DNA from: Candidatus Limimorpha equi
Lineage (GTDB): Bacteria > Bacteroidota > Bacteroidia > Bacteroidales > F082
NCBI GenBank assembly: GCA_018065885.1
Contig: JAGHSL010000445.1
Span: 1-7,998, forward strand
Direction of reading: 5' to 3'
DNA length: 7,998 nt
The position numbers and the translations under genes were made by a program. Each line of letters opens with the position of its first letter. Positions within the stretch are counted from its first letter, which is position 1. The notes beneath the pieces were generated by a model. The model saw nothing but the letters and a program-made list of their open reading frames with translations, was not told the DNA's origin and did not search any database. This document shows positions 5,961 to 7,998 of this stretch, one piece after another.

Positions 5961-6503
5961 ATGACAGAAAACGAGTTGCAAATCATTGTTGAAAACGTAA
6001 AGTTGGGCGACAGGGAGGCTTTCAATAAACTTTTCCGCCAGTTTTACGCGCCTTTGTCGCGTTTTTGCATTCGCTTTGTGGCCGATGAGGATGTTGCAGC
6101 TGAGGTGGTGCAGGAATTTTTCGTCAGATTGTGGACTAATCACGAGAGCCTTTCCATTAATTCCTCGTTTAATTCCTACATGATGCAGTCGGTGCGCAAT
6201 TTGTCCCTTACCTATATTAATAAGGAGCGTTCCCATGCCGAAGCCAATCTTTCGGTTTATTCTGAGGAAGGTGAGGCTTTCGATGCCTCTGAGGAACTTC
6301 AAGGTCAGAATCTTGAAGATGCTTATCGTAAAATCGTGGCCGGAATGCCTGAAAAGCGTCGTGAGGTTTTCATGCTGAGTCGTTTCGATGGATTGAAATA
6401 TGTCGAGATTGCTGAAAAGTTGAATCTTTCGCAAAAGACGGTCGAAGCTCATATCAGTGCGGCCATAAAGCAGCTCAAGGAAGGCTTGAAAGATTATATT
6501 TGA
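5961..6503 (+). CDS. ECF RNA polymerase sigma factor (FecI-like, Bacteroides expansion type)
   Basis: A 180-residue extracytoplasmic-function sigma factor that directs RNA polymerase to a small regulon, usually the linked outer-membrane uptake genes. Region 2 spans about residues 16-88, with AFNKLFRQFYAPLSRFC and the DVAAEVVQEFFVRLWTN segment (44-60) that contacts core polymerase and the -10 element. Region 4 spans about 121-175 with MPEKRREVFMLSRFDGLKYV, and a recognition helix in SQKTVEAHISAAIKQLK (157-173). Length and layout match the sigma-70 family expanded in Bacteroidota. The start ATG at 5961 is preceded by AAGG at a short distance. A FecR-like anti-sigma gene begins 77 bases downstream, and then a receptor gene, so its activity is probably controlled by that membrane pair. 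Confidence 0.95.
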   Translation: MTENELQIIVENVKLGDREAFNKLFRQFYAPLSRFCIRFVADEDVAAEVVQEFFVRLWTNHESLSINSSFNSYMMQSVRNLSLTYINKERSHAEANLSVYSEEGEAFDASEELQGQNLEDAYRKIVAGMPEKRREVFMLSRFDGLKYVEIAEKLNLSQKTVEAHISAAIKQLKEGLKDYI

Positions 6504-6520
6504 TTTTTTTTGAAAAAAAT

Positions 6521-6545
6521 GCGTTTTTGACTAAGGGTAAAACGC
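6521..6545 (+). promoter_or_regulatory. Inverted repeat and conserved-looking spacer between sigma and anti-sigma genes
   Basis: GCGTTTT (6521-6527) and AAAACGC (6539-6545) form a 7-base inverted repeat. The loop TGACTAAGGGT is followed by AAAA. A T-run and A-run precede it (6504-6519). From memory, a TGACTAAGGGTAAAA block recurs between or before sigma/FecR genes in Bacteroidota, so it may be an ECF-dependent promoter or regulatory site. It is not a terminator, since no T-run follows. Confidence 0.4.
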
Positions 6546-6580
6546 GAGTTATTAGTCTTATAAGTGAATAAAGAAACAAA

Positions 6581-7582
6581 ATGAGTAAGGTAAATCAATA
6601 TGATGAGTTGATAATGAGCTATTTGGATGGGCTTTGCACTTCCGAAGATGCTCAGATTCTGCTTTCATGGATTGCCGAAAGCGATGAAAATCGTCTTCAT
6701 TTTGAGTCTTTGAAGACCGTTTGGGAACTCACGGCATTCAAAATGCCGGAAAATATTGATGTTGAGGCCGCTTTGGGAAAGGTGAACCTTCGCATTGACG
6801 AAATCGAGGCTGAAAAGGAGAAAGAAGTTGCACCAACGGTGAAATTATCCTGGTATCAGAAAAATCACAAATATGTCTCCGGCGTTGCCGCTGCGGTCGT
6901 GGTTGCTCTGATAGTCAGTTTCTTCGTGGCGAAACCTTTCAACAATAAGACTGTTCTGGCTTCAAGTGATTTTGGCGCAAATACCTCATGTGTGCTTCCT
7001 GATGGCACTACGGTGACTTTCGGTTCTGGATCGGAATTGACCTATAGAAAATCGTTTGGCAAGACTTTGCGTCAAGTCGATTTTGAAGGTGTCGCCTCGT
7101 TTGATGTGGCCAAGGATGCTTCAAAACCTTTCATTATCCATTGCGACAATATGCAGATTGAAGTCCTCGGCACTTCATTCATGTTGAATGCTGACGATCA
7201 GGTTCTTGACTTGTATTCTGGCAAAGTGAAAATGAGTGCAGTTGATAAGAAAGGCCATGAAATCAATTCCATAGAGGTCCTTCCTGGTGAACGAGGCATG
7301 TTCAACGAAGCCAACGAGTTGGTGCTCGTTTCTGCCATGGATGTGAAGAAGGACGAACTGATGAAAAATCACGAGCTTGTCTTCAATGATGAGACTTTGC
7401 GCGTGATTATCGAAACCGTGGAATACATTTACAACGTAAATATCAATCTTGCTGAAGCTCAGGCCGAAAGAAAGATTACGGTGCGTTTCACCGACGACCC
7501 AATCAACGATGTCCTTGAAACCATTGCTGCCGTCGCCAATCTCGAATTGGTGAAATCGGGTTCTACTTTCGAACTTCGCTAA
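6581..7582 (+). CDS. FecR-family anti-sigma factor / sigma regulator
   Basis: A 333-residue inner-membrane protein that holds its partner ECF sigma factor and relays the signal from an outer-membrane receptor. The cytoplasmic N-terminus (about 1-95) contains YLDGLCTSEDAQILLSWIAESDENRLHF in pieces typical of FecR sigma-binding regions. One membrane span follows at about 99-117 (GVAAAVVVALIVSFFVA). The periplasmic FecR domain lies at about 128-235, with VLPDGTTVTFGSGSELTY and VASFDVAKDASKPFIIH, then IEVLGTSFMLNA. The C-terminal DUF4974 domain, about 266-333 (VFNDETLRVIIETVEYIYN, then ITVRFTDDPINDVLETIA), is the usual end of Bacteroidota FecR proteins. It resembles the STN domain of receptors. 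The size is typical. It sits between the sigma gene and the receptor gene, as expected for a complete signalling cassette. Confidence 0.95.
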   Translation: MSKVNQYDELIMSYLDGLCTSEDAQILLSWIAESDENRLHFESLKTVWELTAFKMPENIDVEAALGKVNLRIDEIEAEKEKEVAPTVKLSWYQKNHKYVSGVAAAVVVALIVSFFVAKPFNNKTVLASSDFGANTSCVLPDGTTVTFGSGSELTYRKSFGKTLRQVDFEGVASFDVAKDASKPFIIHCDNMQIEVLGTSFMLNADDQVLDLYSGKVKMSAVDKKGHEINSIEVLPGERGMFNEANELVLVSAMDVKKDELMKNHELVFNDETLRVIIETVEYIYNVNINLAEAQAERKITVRFTDDPINDVLETIAAVANLELVKSGSTFELR

Positions 7583-7623
7583 ACAATCCTTTTCCTTCAT
7601 GTTTTTATCTTTTTGACATTCAT

Positions 7624-7656
7624 TTTGTCTGTTGATTTAGGTTTTTTGTAAATTAG
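7624..7656 (+). promoter_or_regulatory. Possible promoter of the receptor gene
   Basis: TTTG at 7624-7627 is followed after 21 bases by TAAATTAG at 7649-7656, which matches five of the six fixed positions of TAnnTTTG. It would start a transcript about 30 bases before the ATG at 7691. An ECF-type promoter in the same gap is equally possible; the call is tentative. Confidence 0.35.
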
Positions 7657-7690
7657 CAGCCAATTTTGAAGTCAAAAAAGAGGTTTGTGT

Positions 7691-7998
7691 ATGGGATTTC
7701 TCTCAAAACATGTTGATAATCAAAAGGGTAAAAAAAGACATATTGTGCTGACAGGTGTATTCCTTTTCCTGCTTTTCAGTCTGATGATGCCTCGGCAATC
7801 GTTTTCACAGGTGATTGACCCCGTGATTTCGTTTTCCGTTGAGTCGTGTTCGCTTGATGTGGCTTTGGAAAAACTTTTTGCCGAATATGATGTCAATGTG
7901 GCGTTTAGCAAGGCCGAACTTTCGCAAGTTCACATTCAGGCTTATTCGTGTTCCTACAAGCCCATCAACGAGGTGTTGCGCGATTTGCTGAAAGGCAC
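7691..7998 (+). CDS. TonB-dependent receptor with N-terminal STN domain, 5' part (cut by window edge)
   Basis: The frame begins with ATG at 7691 (MGFLSKHVDNQKGKKRH) and stays open for 102 codons to the window end. A hydrophobic stretch IVLTGVFLFLLFSLMMP at about residues 18-34 and then SFSQ indicate a signal peptide. Residues about 46-100 (ISFSVESCSLDVALEKLF, AEYDVNVAFSKAEL, then the segment ending INEVLRDLLKGT) fit the STN fold. This is the short periplasmic domain with which FecA-like receptors contact FecR. A plug domain and TonB-dependent barrel, probably SusC/RagA-like, should follow beyond the window. The position after sigma and anti-sigma genes supports this. A standalone STN protein is less likely but not excluded. 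The substrate cannot be told. Confidence 0.85.
   Translation, partial: MGFLSKHVDNQKGKKRHIVLTGVFLFLLFSLMMPRQSFSQVIDPVISFSVESCSLDVALEKLFAEYDVNVAFSKAELSQVHIQAYSCSYKPINEVLRDLLKG

Noticed and set aside
5946..6452. 168-codon minus-strand frame opposite the sigma factor gene
   Set aside because: The plus strand encodes a clear ECF sigma factor over the same bases; the antisense translation has no family features.
7175..7600. 141-codon minus-strand frame opposite the FecR gene
   Set aside because: It is a shadow of the FecR reading frame, whose FecR and DUF4974 domains are evident.

Overview
The window reads as a chromosomal segment of a Bacteroidota bacterium, most likely of order Bacteroidales. 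The evidence is an ECF sigma factor, a FecR-type anti-sigma factor and the start of a TonB-dependent receptor with an N-terminal STN-like domain in a row, plus promoters of the Bacteroidota type (TTTG about 20 bases from TAnnTTTG) and little Shine-Dalgarno sequence. I did not recognise a species.

Left edge (1-1560, minus strand): an accessory module. An EcoRI-family adenine-specific DNA methyltransferase is followed after 3 bases by the first 50 codons of a DUF262 (GmrS/ParB-like nuclease superfamily) protein that runs out of the window. This looks like a restriction-modification or defence-type unit. Between it and the next gene lies a 314-base stretch without a credible gene. It holds an unusual nest of inverted repeats, some mutually exclusive, ending one base before the methyltransferase start codon.

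Middle (1561-5674, minus strand): housekeeping and conserved genes. In transcription order these are rplU and rpmA (ribosomal proteins L21 and L27) with a strong promoter and a clear intrinsic terminator. Next come a small putative lipoprotein and a large secreted TPR protein whose stop and start codons share one base, with their own promoter-like -7 box. Last is rsmA (ksgA), the 16S rRNA dimethyladenosine transferase. A cluster of short repeats fills the gap between the TPR gene and rsmA and appears to supply the last codons of the TPR gene.

Right edge (5675-7998, plus strand): a cell-surface signalling cassette divergent from rplU. It contains an ECF sigma factor, a FecR-like anti-sigma factor with one membrane span, and the N-terminus of a probable TonB-dependent receptor cut by the window end. 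The expected logic is that the receptor senses its substrate in the outer membrane, signals through its STN domain to the periplasmic part of FecR, and so releases the sigma factor to transcribe the uptake genes.

No tRNA, rRNA, CRISPR array or complete insertion sequence was seen. The most novel-looking parts are the structured element at 1248-1494 and the methyltransferase/DUF262 pair it precedes.
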